Source: Dirofilaria immitis
Lineage: Eukaryota > Nematoda > Chromadorea > Rhabditida > Onchocercidae
Length of the DNA stretch: 64,000 nucleotides
NCBI GenBank assembly: GCA_024305405.1
Contig: JAKNDB010000110.1
Location: forward strand, 4,154,001-4,218,000
Reading direction: 5' to 3'
The position numbers were made by a program, and so were the translations under genes. A model generated the notes under the pieces. The model saw nothing but the letters and a program-made list of their open reading frames with translations. It did not search any database and was not told the DNA's origin. Below, in pieces: positions 39,501 to 51,600 of the stretch. How positions within the stretch are numbered: the first letter of the stretch is position 1; every line of letters begins with the position of its first letter.

Positions 39501-42500
39501 TGTTAACTACAAAAATTATACGATCTAATTTATGATAAAGGAATACCAAACAATATTAGGAAATAAGATTTTGAAAATTTATAAACTTTAATATATAAGA
39601 ATCTGATAAACCTAAACTCTTCAAAAATTATAAATTTGACAAAACAGTGGTCAAGAACAGTACCAATAGTGTCCAAATTTTGCAATACAATCATGTGAGC
39701 ATTTATTGAAGCTAAAAGTTGACAAGGTCTCATCGGATGTTCAGATGATGAGATCAGAGTTTGGATTGACTGTGTAAGTTGTGATTCTAATTGCTGCGCC
39801 AAATACTCACGTGGGGCAAATATGTGATCAGATACAATTATCTGCCTTAAAACAACATGAATTTATATAATTTTCCAGAAAATATGTATAATTTTTAAAG
39901 GTCTGGCGATTATCATATATTGTTACCTTGATGAAGTAACTGCTGAGCACAATTCATGAAGCGCTGTTTGCAGCTTATCAGCTAATGTTAATGTATCTCG
40001 ACTACAGCGAAAACTTTCTTCCCCTGGCATAACTAGTGAACGAGCCGTGTTCGAATTTTTATTTACTATAAAACGATTATGCAAAATATTATAAATAGCA
40101 AGAAAAATTTTTTTTAATTTTTGAATAAATAAAAAATCAAGCAAAAACACAGTATATAAACTTGGGGATCGACAGCTGCTAGTGAAATTATTATCTAATT
40201 TAATTTCTGCTTGAGTGACTGCTTAGCTAACAAGTACTAAAAAAATGGCAGAGGATTAAAATCACAAGCCTTCTTCAAAAAAGAATGATATTTGACAGTA
40301 TTCGACTACTGACAGACACAAAAAAAAACACACGCACACACTCTACAGAATAATCTCGATAGTACCGTGTATTAAGAATGCTAACTTGTAATTCGTATCA
40401 CATCTTGAATAAAATAATAACATCACAAGCACATCACTAGAGATAAAACAGAATGTCTTGCCGAATTACAATATTTGATTAGCCAATTAATGAATCACGT
40501 TAAGAAAATTCCAAAACATAATATCTTACATTTCTGCTTATCATGCTCTTCAATCAGTCTTGCACAATTGTTTGGTGAAAGCTGCTCAGTCAGTCGCACC
40601 TCATATTCGCATAATCGAGCGGTTACAGAAGCTGTTTCCTTCGCCAATTCATCCAGAACCAGATTACATAATTTTAAGCTCTATAAAAGAAAATTATTTA
40701 TTAAAACAAATGGAACCAATTATTACTAAAAGTGATTTAAAAAGAATTATGATATAAAAACAAATGAATATATTCAACAATAATAAATTTAACGAACCCG
40801 ATCAATAATATGAGCCTTTTCTTCCGGACAAAGATCATGCAACGCAGAACGAAAGTTTGAGCATATATGAGCAAAGGAAACAGTGTACCTTGATTGGGAC
40901 GGCAATTGAAGGCATTGATGGAGTTGTGTTTCTAGCTGTTGAGGATAGAAACTACAAAAACAGAGAATGTGTAAACTCGATATCTCTTTCCTCATCATAA
41001 TAAATTCATTCTTAACTAAACTCACATATAACAGTTAGAAACAGCATACACCAATTACGAATGAGATATCCTATTTTTCGAAAAGATATATAATAATATT
41101 TTTTATTTTAAACGCAGGTTAGTTACCACTGATTTTAACTTACACGGTTGAAAGAAGAAATATAAATAATACTAACCAATAAATCGACAAATCACTAGTT
41201 TCTCGCAACATTTCATCTATAAGATCGATCATTTTCAAATGAAAGACAGTAGTATTCATCGTAACTGCTAAACGACGATCACTGTTTAAAGAAAAAGATG
41301 ATCGATTCATACTGACATAAGCTTGGAAACGAAACCAATCCAAACGCAAAGAACGTAAATCGATGCTGTCCTCTAAAATTATACCAAATTACAACGAGAA
41401 ACGTATAAACTTTTTAACAAATAAAAAAGATAAGCACTTGACTTAAAAAAATATATATAAATGTCAAAAGTTGCAGTGATAAGATAAGAACAAAAATCAA
41501 TCATCATCAACTCACGGCTAATATGAGACAGATCAGCGCAAAAATCAGATAATAATACAGATTCTTTTTCGCCCAAATTCTCAAGGGATTGCACTATATC
41601 AGTCAAAATAAGTGCGTCATAGCCCGTGACATATTGCGAATAGTATCGCTTAATGACTCCATCGTGCTGTTGCACCAGGGAGCGCAATTCCAAAATGTAG
41701 TACAGAAGTTCAGGTAATTGTCTCAAAATAGAATCATTCAAAACGAAAGAAATTTTGTGTCCACAATAAATTCCTGAATTTATTTGATGGAAAATTCTAG
41801 ATATATAAATGACAGAAAATTTAATGAAAAACTTATTTCATTAAGCAATTTTTCATTTGATTTTATCAAACCTAAAAAACTTACTTGTCTGCTACTTCAT
41901 CAGCATATTTTATCTTTTTACTACCACTTACTGGCCAAATGTCAATATGTCGCAGAAGCCACATCACTTCATCCCTTGAAAACGAAAGGGCCATCCAAAC
42001 AAACAAAATTTTTGGTCCGAGAAGACCCACCTGATCTTTGATTAATAAATAAAGTTCTCGTAAAGTACCTCGAAGAAAACGGCGCCGATCACGATGAACA
42101 GTGAGGCTGGAAAAAACTGAGACGATTCACTTGCAGCTTTTAACTGTAATTAAACATGGATATTTTAATATTTTTGCTTCGCTGTCGTTTCAAATATGAA
42201 CCAGAATATTTTGTGCAAATAGAGTAAAAAATGAACGAAATTTAATTAGGCACATACCTCGTTTGCAAAGCGACTGAATAGTGATCTTTCACTTCCTGCA
42301 GTTTTTACTGTAATTTTTCACATTTTCAAAAACACTTTGAACCGTCTGATGAACAATAAGAATTTCGTCCCTGAATGATCACAAGCATCATTGTCACATA
42401 ATTGATGGAAATCGCATTTTGCAAATTTCTATCAGTTTCAGGATTTTTGTTGCGCAACAAAGTTTTGCTTCACATTTCGTATTCCCTTCATTAAATCAAC

Positions 42501-45238
42501 TTTGCTACCTAAAAATATCTACGCACAAACGGAGTGCAACAAATAAGTCGAACAAACCTAAAAGGCGTATAGCTAAACCTGTTTGCAAAGCGCGTTGCCA
42601 CAAGTTAGCAATCACGGAATCGTTTAACAGTGAATTATGACAAACAAGCACACCCACTGCAAATTAAATGTCTGCAAGCTAAAAATTCATTAAAAAATAA
42701 AAGTGTTATTTGTTCGCAGTTAAATTTTAAACTCTGCATTCCCAAAAATGGGTTGACGTATGATGGAATCTCGATTATAATTGTAAGTTTAGTGAGACGA
42801 CTCGTAGTTATCGACAACTAAATAGCTTACAATACCAATCTCTTCTAATACATGGAAGCATCAAGGTGCAATTGCAACACTAAGGGATTTTTTCACTAAA
42901 TCGTCAATCATTTTTAATGATTAATGGTTAAAAAGTAAAGAAAAAACCGTAAGGAATAAATGAAGAGATAATAGAATCAATAAAACCTGTTGTACTATTA
43001 TTTAACTTTATCTCCTCTTTTAAACATGGTCCCTCTGGTACTATTCGCTTCATCATGATGGATACTCGAACGAAAAAGTAAGGTAGGAATGTACATCAAG
43101 GGCATTAAAATGTGAAAATCAGGCCTCTATCTCAAATCTTACTACTTTCCATTAAACGTAATCGATATAATTGATGATAATCGCTTCCAATAAAATGAAA
43201 AGTTATGCTATGGCACTTACATATTATCCATCTGTCCATAACATCCAACGATAAATATTCGCAAGCTATCTACAAAAATAATTTTCACTACCACTAAGTC
43301 GTATATATAAAGCCTTATGATGACGCTTTGTGAGCGGTTTTCTCCACTGGATATTTTATCCGTAATTGCAAGGAGAGAAGCTTCTTTTATTTCTATATTG
43401 TAAGGCTTTAATACTTTAAGTGAATTTTCCGAAAAACAATAATTTAAATCTTATAAAACACAGAAACAGAAGTGACGAACTGATCTAATATAAACTTTTG
43501 TCGCTATAAGTGAGATTAAATCAATCAAGACCTTAATACTAAAACTAAGCCAAATAATACAAATATGTGCTAAGTTAAATAGAAAAAGTAAAACGGCGAA
43601 GTTTTCAATCCTAAATTCACATCAAATTTAACTTTCATTTATGAAATGAGAAAAATATTTTTGCTTATTCTAATGATTTTTGAAACATACCGTGTCAGTT
43701 TGTGCAGCGTATAGGATTTGTTGCGGAGAAGCAACAAGTGATAACATCTGCGCATTACGCCATGCATCTGCAGTTATATTTCTACGAACATAAACTGTTC
43801 CTAATGAGGTTAGCGAACCGTGAATCAACTGCAATATCCAATGATATTTTTCATTAATGATTTTCGCTTACTTTGGAGAAAACGAATGTTCGACTGTGCT
43901 AGCTAATGAAAGACTTGCACCTTTATTTTCCTACCTCTGTTTCAATTATGAAGTAATACAAAAGAAATGGATTACGCCATAGCGATACTGAAGTATCAAA
44001 TGATCGAATTTACATGGAAGTAATCCATTTTATAAAAGTTTCAAAAAGGAAAAGAAAATGAAAAGTACCCTATTTAAAGGTCCTAAATCTTCGGCCAATT
44101 TCTTCCACGGATTATCGTACTCAATAATCATTTGTCCTAATCTCGGAAAAGTGGGTTCACTTTGTCCATTGCACAGTTCATAAGCAGCATTAAATAATCC
44201 AAGAACAGCTTTCCTATCATCCACGCGAGATAAAAGCACCATCAAGCAAACCAAATTAATCACCAAATTCATGTAACCTGCTGTTAAATCATAGCTTGTT
44301 GTCTGCAACAATGTTTTTGATTAATTGTTACTGCTACTGTTTAACGGTTGTTGGAAGTGCTAATTGTCGAAAATTTAATGTAAAATTTGGGAGTAATGCT
44401 TTTTCAGTTAAAAAAACTTACTATATCTAACTTAAACTGTGCAGCATCCATTGTTGTCAGTAACTGCAGGATGTGATCTTTCAAATCCAGCAAATCAGCA
44501 AATGTACAATAATACAGCGAGAGCGACTTCAATATTTCTTGCTTTATTAAACTCACTTGATGAAACATTGTCTGGAATGATGTTAACTGCCAAAATCCAT
44601 TTCATAAATGCTTCACATATTTTTTCTAAGTAATATCTTTAAAAACATTTATTATATGGTTTACTGTATACTCTTTGACTATTATGATTCGTTCAAAAAA
44701 AATGTTTTACTTTTTGAGTTATTGCTATACTGCTTTATTCAGGAACCACAGCTTGTACTCACTATCTTACGAATGCTGAATGGCATGCTATGTGTAAGGA
44801 ATATCGTCAAAGCGGAACTTATTAGAGAATCATTTATTTATACAGAATAAATGATTGTTATATAATATAATTGTTTATACTAGATTTTTAAATTCTTTAT
44901 GCTAGATTACTTAAGTGAAAATGATATAAAAGTTGTTTCCTCAACGTTAACACAAAAACGTTTATTTGATTAAAAAAACAAAACGGTAGTTAAATTCAAT
45001 ACAAAAGATAAATGGAGCTTACATTGCCTGATCTGGCGTCAATAACGGGGAATTTACGCACTATATGCTTAATGCAACCTTCCAGTGATTTCTCGCTTAA
45101 AAATTGCGGTTTTGATTTAGGATCACCGCAAGCTTTCTTGATATTATATAGCCTTGTAAGCATACCCACTGCCCGATCGTTTAATATAATTAATTTTTCC
45201 GCTATTTTCATCTGTGTCACATCTACCTTATATGCCAT
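36552..45238 (-). CDS. gex-3: NCKAP1/HEM family, WAVE regulatory complex subunit (GEX-3 orthologue)
   Basis: Scaffold subunit of the WAVE regulatory complex (with CYFIP/GEX-2, Abi, WAVE, BRK1) that relays Rac signals to Arp2/3-driven actin assembly at the membrane. Exons (minus): 45238-45023, 44586-44422, 44302-44069, 43828-43691, 43269-43221, 42656-42558, 42370-42258, 42143-41885, 41721-41516, 41372-41177, 40951-40798, 40680-40530, 40065-39927, 39845-39664, 39446-39345, 39204-39077, 38742-38529, 38273-38096, 37755-37557, 37336-37224, 37071-36979, 36662-36552 (stop TGA). About 1146 residues against ~1128 in human NCKAP1. Conserved blocks: [20 protein letters not shown] near the N-terminus, [116 protein letters not shown] and [13 protein letters not shown] at the end. 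Corrections needed at 42560-42563 (add one), 42302-42306 (remove one), 42111-42116 (add one) and 38270-38272 (add one). All other phases agree. Confidence 0.96.
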
Positions 45239-46354
45239 TTTCTTCCGCGATATTTTTCACTTCTCTGAGACCCTAAAAATACAATCAAACCAATAATCAA
45301 AACAAAGGGAAGAAAGAGAATAAAAGCCTAGCTGTTCGATTCATTTGGGTTCAAATTCAATTCATTAAAACAGAAAAGAAATTCCGAATTAATTAGCAAT
45401 TACAGTATGAGTCATCGCTTGATAACTCTATAATGATAAGAAATTGTAAAATAAATATATGCTTCCCGCAACAACTGTTCCATACATCTAACGGTCCTTT
45501 CATTCATACTTCCGGTATTTTTATCGTATATATTTCCTAATAGTCAGGTGGAAGTATAAAGAAAAAAGTGAAGGCAAAATCCTGAAATGGGAAATAGACA
45601 TTCTTCGACGACCATCCGTAAAAGCATTTCAAATTCGGGACGCGCTTGTTGAAATCTTAATGTACTCTATAGCATCAACAGCAAGAACAACGGGAATAGT
45701 GGAAAGCAGGAACAGCGGGAATAGTGGAACAGTGGCTACAGCGGGAATAATGGAACAGTGGGAACAGCGAGAATAGCTTGATTGATGCAGAAGAGATGAA
45801 TGGATGTGTATGACGCTGCTAAAGTAGCATCCCATCCCCTGAAGCGGTATATCACATTTTAAATAGCGCTTCTTTTTTGCGGCCGTTTTAGATTTTTTGG
45901 ATAAAAGATGGATGTTTAATATGAAGTAAGATTGAGTCCATTCATGATTTATCGTTTGCAGCCTGATTTAGTCGTTTGCAGTACAATTTCTGTTAAACAC
46001 GGTACTTGCTAATAGTTAGTTTATGTTTGCACAATTTCGTATACCGATGCAAATATGCAGTAAACGATAGAGGCAGGAAGATTTGATTCTGATTCAGTTC
46101 CCTTCTTTCCGCTTTGTTCCGAGTAAGGAAAAAAGATGATGAATATAGGTAACGTTCGTCAATTTTTGAAATTAATATTAATCAGTTAATTAAATCATAG
46201 CTGAAGATCCACGGTCCTGCAATTAATCAGGAGCAAATAATCAGTAAAGTGATTCTTCTCTGTAATTTCTTCCTTTATAAACCATCTTCTTATTACGCTT
46301 CGAATGTTTCGTTTGAATTTCAGGTTTTAAGGTGCGAAAAGCGATTGCACACTC
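45239..46354. other. Intergenic between divergent genes
   Basis: Upstream of gex-3 (minus) and of the small plus-strand gene, so both promoters should be here. It contains the minisatellite at 45674-45776. Nothing else recognised. Confidence 0.45.
45674..45776. repeat. Minisatellite, unit about 15 bp (GGGAATAGTGGAACA)
   Basis: About six imperfect copies of a G/A-rich 9-16 bp unit (variants of GGGAATAGTGGAACAGC) lie in tandem. The open frame read across it on the minus strand is a repeat artefact. Confidence 0.85.
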
Positions 46355-46746
46355 ATGTCTATAATTTGCATTGAAGATGAAGAAATTAATGAAGAAAGTG
46401 GGGAGAAGTATTTCAAAAAGTAATTTCTTCTTTTTTTTTGCTATTTTTTTGCAAAGGAAATTTTTCTTACTTTCTATAATCAGTTACACTTTCTGTAACA
46501 TCGCAAACTGCATAAAGCTCATTGACTCTACGAAAAGTTCCAATTATCGACATTGAAGGAAAATTTTGTTTCTTTTATTTTTCGTTTTAGACTTCCTATG
46601 TGCCAAACTTCTCCTATAAATATATGCTGTTCATCTTCACGAAAAGTAATTGATTCAGAAAACAGTGATTCTTGTGGCAACCACACATCACATTCACAGT
46701 TACCACATAGCTCAGATGAGGTCATCATTCTTTTTATCAGATTTTA
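46355..46746 (+). CDS. Possible small two-exon gene of unknown function
   Basis: Exon 1 runs from ATG at 46355 to 46419 with a GTAAT donor. Exon 2 runs from a TTTTAG acceptor (46591) to TAA at 46744-46746. The phases agree. The product is about 73 residues: an acidic start (MSIICIEDEEINEESGE), a Cys/Ser-rich middle (MCQTSPINICCSSSRK) and a His/Ser-rich part ending IILFIRF. No signal peptide and no recognised family. It could be a fragment of a larger gene. Confidence 0.35.
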
Positions 46747-47323
46747 AGCGTGCAATAAGTTAAATACTAGGGTGAAATAATCCATGTATAAGATATTCAT
46801 TATGATTCCCTTTTACTTTGAAATAAGAGGAAATTCTGTTTTAAGTAATTAAATTTTTCCAAAAAAATCATAAAATTTGTACAGCATAAGCAAGTTTTCA
46901 TTGCCGTTGACTTTTGTTAAGAAATAATCTTAGAAAGCTTAAAATATTTAATTACTTTTATCATTCAAGTAACTTTAGGAGGGATTCTTCTCATTTCTAA
47001 GGGTTTTTGTTTTTCATAGTTAGGTGAAAAATGAGAGTTTTTTTCATATTACCATAAAAATGCGACAGATAATGTTGTTTAGATCCATTTTGTGACTCTT
47101 TGATGCAGTCCGTTCTATTACAAAGTCCTAAAGTATTACCTAATATTTATAAAAGTGTTTGTTTCCTATTTTTTGTGATAAGTTTAACATTTAATGTAGA
47201 AGCGGAAGTATATATGGAAGAAAAACTGGCGACTGGGATGTAGCAGCAAATCAAACTTTTTAAAGGCTTGTCCAATTTGCTACTGTATCACGTTTGTCGT
47301 GATGAACAGTCAATTCCTACAAA
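46747..47323. other. Upstream of SLX1, no feature recognised
   Basis: About 580 bp of AT-rich sequence. Probable SLX1 promoter and 5' UTR. No exon is supported. Confidence 0.4.
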
Positions 47324-48691
47324 ATGTTAAATTTTATGTTATATTTTCAGGTGGTCCACGGGAAGCAGCGAAAAAAATGCGAGAAGATCCATGTAATACC
47401 TTCGATTTTGGACGAATTTTTTGGTGTCTATTGTTTGTTGAGTCGAAGTTCAAACAGATATTTCAAGGTATTTGAAGTGTTTTATAATTATTCTGACCTT
47501 AATAAATTTTAAGCTTGAAGGCAGTGTTTACCAAATTGTTATCTATGTATGTAATTATGATTTTAGAATCGCTGTTACATTGGTTATACTGTTGACCCTA
47601 ACCGACGTATACGTCAACACAACGCTGGGAAAGAATTTGGGGAGCAAAAAACAGATCACAGAGGACCATGGTATGCTCTTGTGCTGTAAACAAAACTTGA
47701 GGGGTAGAAGTTTGATATTGGTACGAAAAGCGCTACGATTATTTTTATTGAAGGTGTCTTTCTGAGAATTAATTTATTGTTGTGATCTGTGATTTAAAAT
47801 ATAGAATGAATTAGCTGGCTGCTTTACACCTCGATTTTAGGGATATGATTTGCATCATTCATGGTTTTCCAAACAGTGTATCTGCATTACGATTTGAATG
47901 GGCTTGGCAAAATCCGGAAAAGTCACGAAGATTGCGATCGTTGAATTTAAAGAAGAAAACGAACGAAACTGCTTTTGGGTTTCGTTTGCGTATTGCTTGT
48001 CATATGCTGAACAGTGATCCATGGCGGCGCCTCTCCCTACATTCCGATGGCTATCACCTGTAAGTTTAGAAGTTTAAAAATTTGGGAATGTGTTTAGAAA
48101 AGTATTCATTGTTGTCCATACATTTTATCCAGGAACTGGAAATTCCGTTCCCTATGGATGTTCCACTTCCTTCTCATATCACTGTACAGCATGGCGCTGT
48201 AACAAAAATATCGACGTTAATACCTCAGCTGCAAGAAGAATATTGTGTCGTTGGAACTTGTTCTCTATGCTTAAAGCCAATAAATTCGGTGAGTTATCTG
48301 CTGAGTAATGTATATTCTATGGTAATTGCATTATCAGATTTCCAAAAACAATATCTTTTTATGTTTGAAGTCTAATTAGTATTTAAGCTAAATGCTAAAA
48401 ATTATATCTTTAAAAATTTTTTTTCAGATTTCTGAATTTCTTCGTTGTAGCGCTAGCGAAATATGTAAATCTCATTTCCACATGCGATGCTTATCGAAAT
48501 ATGCTTTAAAAGTTGATGATGAATACAAAACTTCATTGTTTCCGATTCAAGGACAATGTCCCAAATGCGGTGTGACTTATCTATGGGGTGATCTGATAAG
48601 AGATCAGCGAATTTTATTGGCAATCAGCAAGTTTAACTCAAACAGTACACTGTTCAATATGATACCTCATAACAAACTCATTAAAATGTAA
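47324..48691 (+). CDS. slx-1: SLX1 structure-specific endonuclease catalytic subunit
   Basis: Nuclear nuclease that, with the SLX4 scaffold, cuts Holliday junctions, flaps and replication-fork structures. Exons: 47324-47467, 47567-47670, 47841-48059, 48133-48288, 48428-48691 (TAA); about 295 residues against 275 in human. The GIY-YIG domain is complete: [27 protein letters not shown] (GVY, YIG and catalytic Arg), then [19 protein letters not shown] with the catalytic Glu in FEW. The C-terminal zinc-binding RING/PHD-like finger is also complete: [32 protein letters not shown]. Start is the in-frame ATG at 47324 (a second is at 47336); an upstream exon joined at the TTTTCAG ending 47349 is possible. 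One base is missing at the CCC run 48035-48037. All splice phases agree. Confidence 0.93.
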
Positions 48692-51600
48692 TTAAAAAAG
48701 AAATTGAAGTGGGATAACGTCTAATTCGGATAAAATTAACTCATGTGAAAGCTGAAGTTGGACTAACTTCCAAAATGTCTACTATTTTCCAAAGGTCATA
48801 TAAATCTTAATCGTTTCTCTCTATGGGATGACAGTTTTCTTGCAATGAAAATATCAGTTCTCTAGATAAGTTTGAGAATTTCAGCTTCAGAAACCGATTA
48901 TTTATCTGGATTTAGTTGCACTGATGACTTAGCAAATTATTTCAAATACATGCTTATTGCTCACTCTTATATTTTTTAATCTAAAGTAGTTTTTTCCTTA
49001 TCTCACTCATCATTGTCGTATGGTGTTCCCCATAAATATGGCTTTCAGTTTATCATCATTTATTTTTAAAGATATATTTTTGAACTTGTTTTTATTTTTG
49101 TCCTGGATAGTTTCGAATTTTTCGGAGACTTCGAAATTTCATTGTAATTTTAAAGAAACCGATATGTATATATATTCAAGAACTTTATGGTACATAATAT
49201 TTAAAGGGGATATTAAGCGATAAATGATGTAGCCGAGAAAAATTTAGAATGAAATTATGCTTCCTCGCTTTCTCCTGCTTACGTCTCCTATCCTATCCTT
49301 CCATCTTCAGAAAAATCTGGGCATATTGCTGACTTTTTTCGGGAGAAAAACGAATTTGGAAAGATAAAATTGAACAGATAATTTCCTGTCTTCAAAGAAA
49401 GGTAAGTATGGGAAGGAATGTAGCGTGAGGGAAGAGAGTAGGCGAACGGAACGGATCGATATATTGCTATTTGCTTCAAAAATTTTATATGGTGAGCGGG
49501 ATGGCAAGATTCTTGAAAATGATAAGTGATGAAATATGATAGCTGATCACTGCAGTTTTCCATGTAAAGATTGATAGGTACAATAAATAAGGTGCTTGAT
49601 GACAAGCAGTAAAAGACTTCTTACGGGAGGTAATTTTTGGTAGTGCAAGTCAATTTCCGGCAATTATTGAACTGACGTTTCGCTACCTTTTCCAACGTAA
49701 TTGTGTTCTCTTTGGTCCAGCCTTTTCTTTTCTTCCCGTTTTCTAACTCCCTTTTATACCTAGTACACTAGTAACCTGGCCAACTATTTCTGGCCATTGA
49801 TTTGTGTAATTACAATTATATCTAATTCATTTGAGTTTTAAGTTTAATTTAAACCTTAGCATTCTGTGTGCATGTCTTCATCTCTTGCAGCTACTTTCAC
49901 TTCTGCTGTTAAAATAATATTTTAAACTTAAGATAAAGTTTACTTTTCTCCTCGAAAAATAGCATGCATAGTTTTGGTATTTTATTCCATTCCCTTTTAA
50001 GGTTAAAAACAATTACTTTCAAGATATTAATAAATGACTAATTTATAGTAAGCTGTTATATGCAGAAAGCAAAAGATGACCAATGTCGTCTCAGAAATCC
50101 TAACATTTGTTATTTCGCACCAATCAAATCACTGAACCAATCAAATCATCATTTGTGGAATTATGGAAAAGATTTCAGAGTGTATTGGAAGAAAAAAAGG
50201 GAAGGGAAGTGATAAGACCGTTGTAGAAGCAGCATCTCATCGATTGAAGTAATTGTTGTTTTGTAGAAGTGATATATAAGCAAAAAGCAGTTAGTCCATT
50301 GTTGGTGATGATAGAAAGGATTTGAATTTACACGCTACTGAGCAAAAGCATTCCAGTTCCCAATGAATAGATGCATTCGTTCAAATAGATTATGAATAAA
50401 GATGCCAGTTATCTCCTTCTAATTAATGAAGTAATTGGACATAATTTGATGATTCTTGCAAATAATGTATTTTATTCTGTGCTTCAGGGAAATTTTAACG
50501 AATAAACTTTCTTGCTGATTTCATCTCCATAAATTGCTATTTTGAGTAAAACAAAGATTATTCATTCTAGTTAGGCATTTTCTCATTGTCAGACTTGATT
50601 TTAAATATGAAATATAAAGAAGTGATAAAACATGCTGCCTTACTATTATATCTTTTATAAAATTTGCCTTTCTTGATGCGCAATTTTTAGAGAAAGAACA
50701 TATTTCATCACATTTTTGAATCCCACGTTTGTTTACCTATTTCTTTTAAAGCGACAATTCCTTGAGTAAAATCTGTAACATCGACCCATAATAAATTAAA
50801 TATTTTGATATGACATAACCGATTTCTTTTCGAATTTTTTGAATTTCTTACGAAAGCTTTCCTGATGTTATGGATGATGGCAGACTATTCGTTATGCACT
50901 TCTTGAAAATGGTGATAGTAGTGTCAGGGTACATCAGTCACAAATGTTATTTTTTAACAGATCAGTGATTTATTAACAAAAAAAAAGTGTCATAAAGGTC
51001 AGTGTTGCGTAATAACTTGTAACATAGAATACATCATTTTGGTTACATGTAGTCTTTCAGAAATATGAAATGCGCGAAAATTAATTTTTGTTTCTTCTAG
51101 GCCGGCAAGATCACTGTCTACAAATGATTGGCTTTAGAAGATCGGTCTGAATTGTTTTGTTGATTAACATAAAATGTAGCATAATTCTAATTAAAAAAAA
51201 GAAAAAAAAAAAACGCAGCACCCCTCTTAACTTCTCGGTCTTTCTTAAAAGTGGTTCATTTGAGTTAATTAGTTCATCGGTAATTCGCACAATGAAACTC
51301 AACTATCCGTATCTCTCAGTTTGAATCTCTAAATGAGATGAAATTGGGTCGTACCGATCGCGGTTTTTGATATCAAGAAGGCATACACAAACATACATGC
51401 TTTTTATGCCAAGAAACAAACAGTCACTCAATAGATTTGTTGTTTACCTGCCTGCGACAAATCCATGAATCGCAGCAGATAACTCTAAAGTGTTCATAAA
51501 ATTATGATATGATGTCCAAATCGACTTGACCTCGAAAAGCTCCGTATCTCATAAAATGGTACTTCAGAGTTGTGACATTAATTTTCGGTTGATGTTACTT

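Noticed and set aside
34761..45238. gex-3 and the ICAP-1-like gene as an operon
   Set aside because: Same strand and order, but the ~1.1 kb gap is much longer than usual nematode operon spacing, and no trans-splice signal could be shown.
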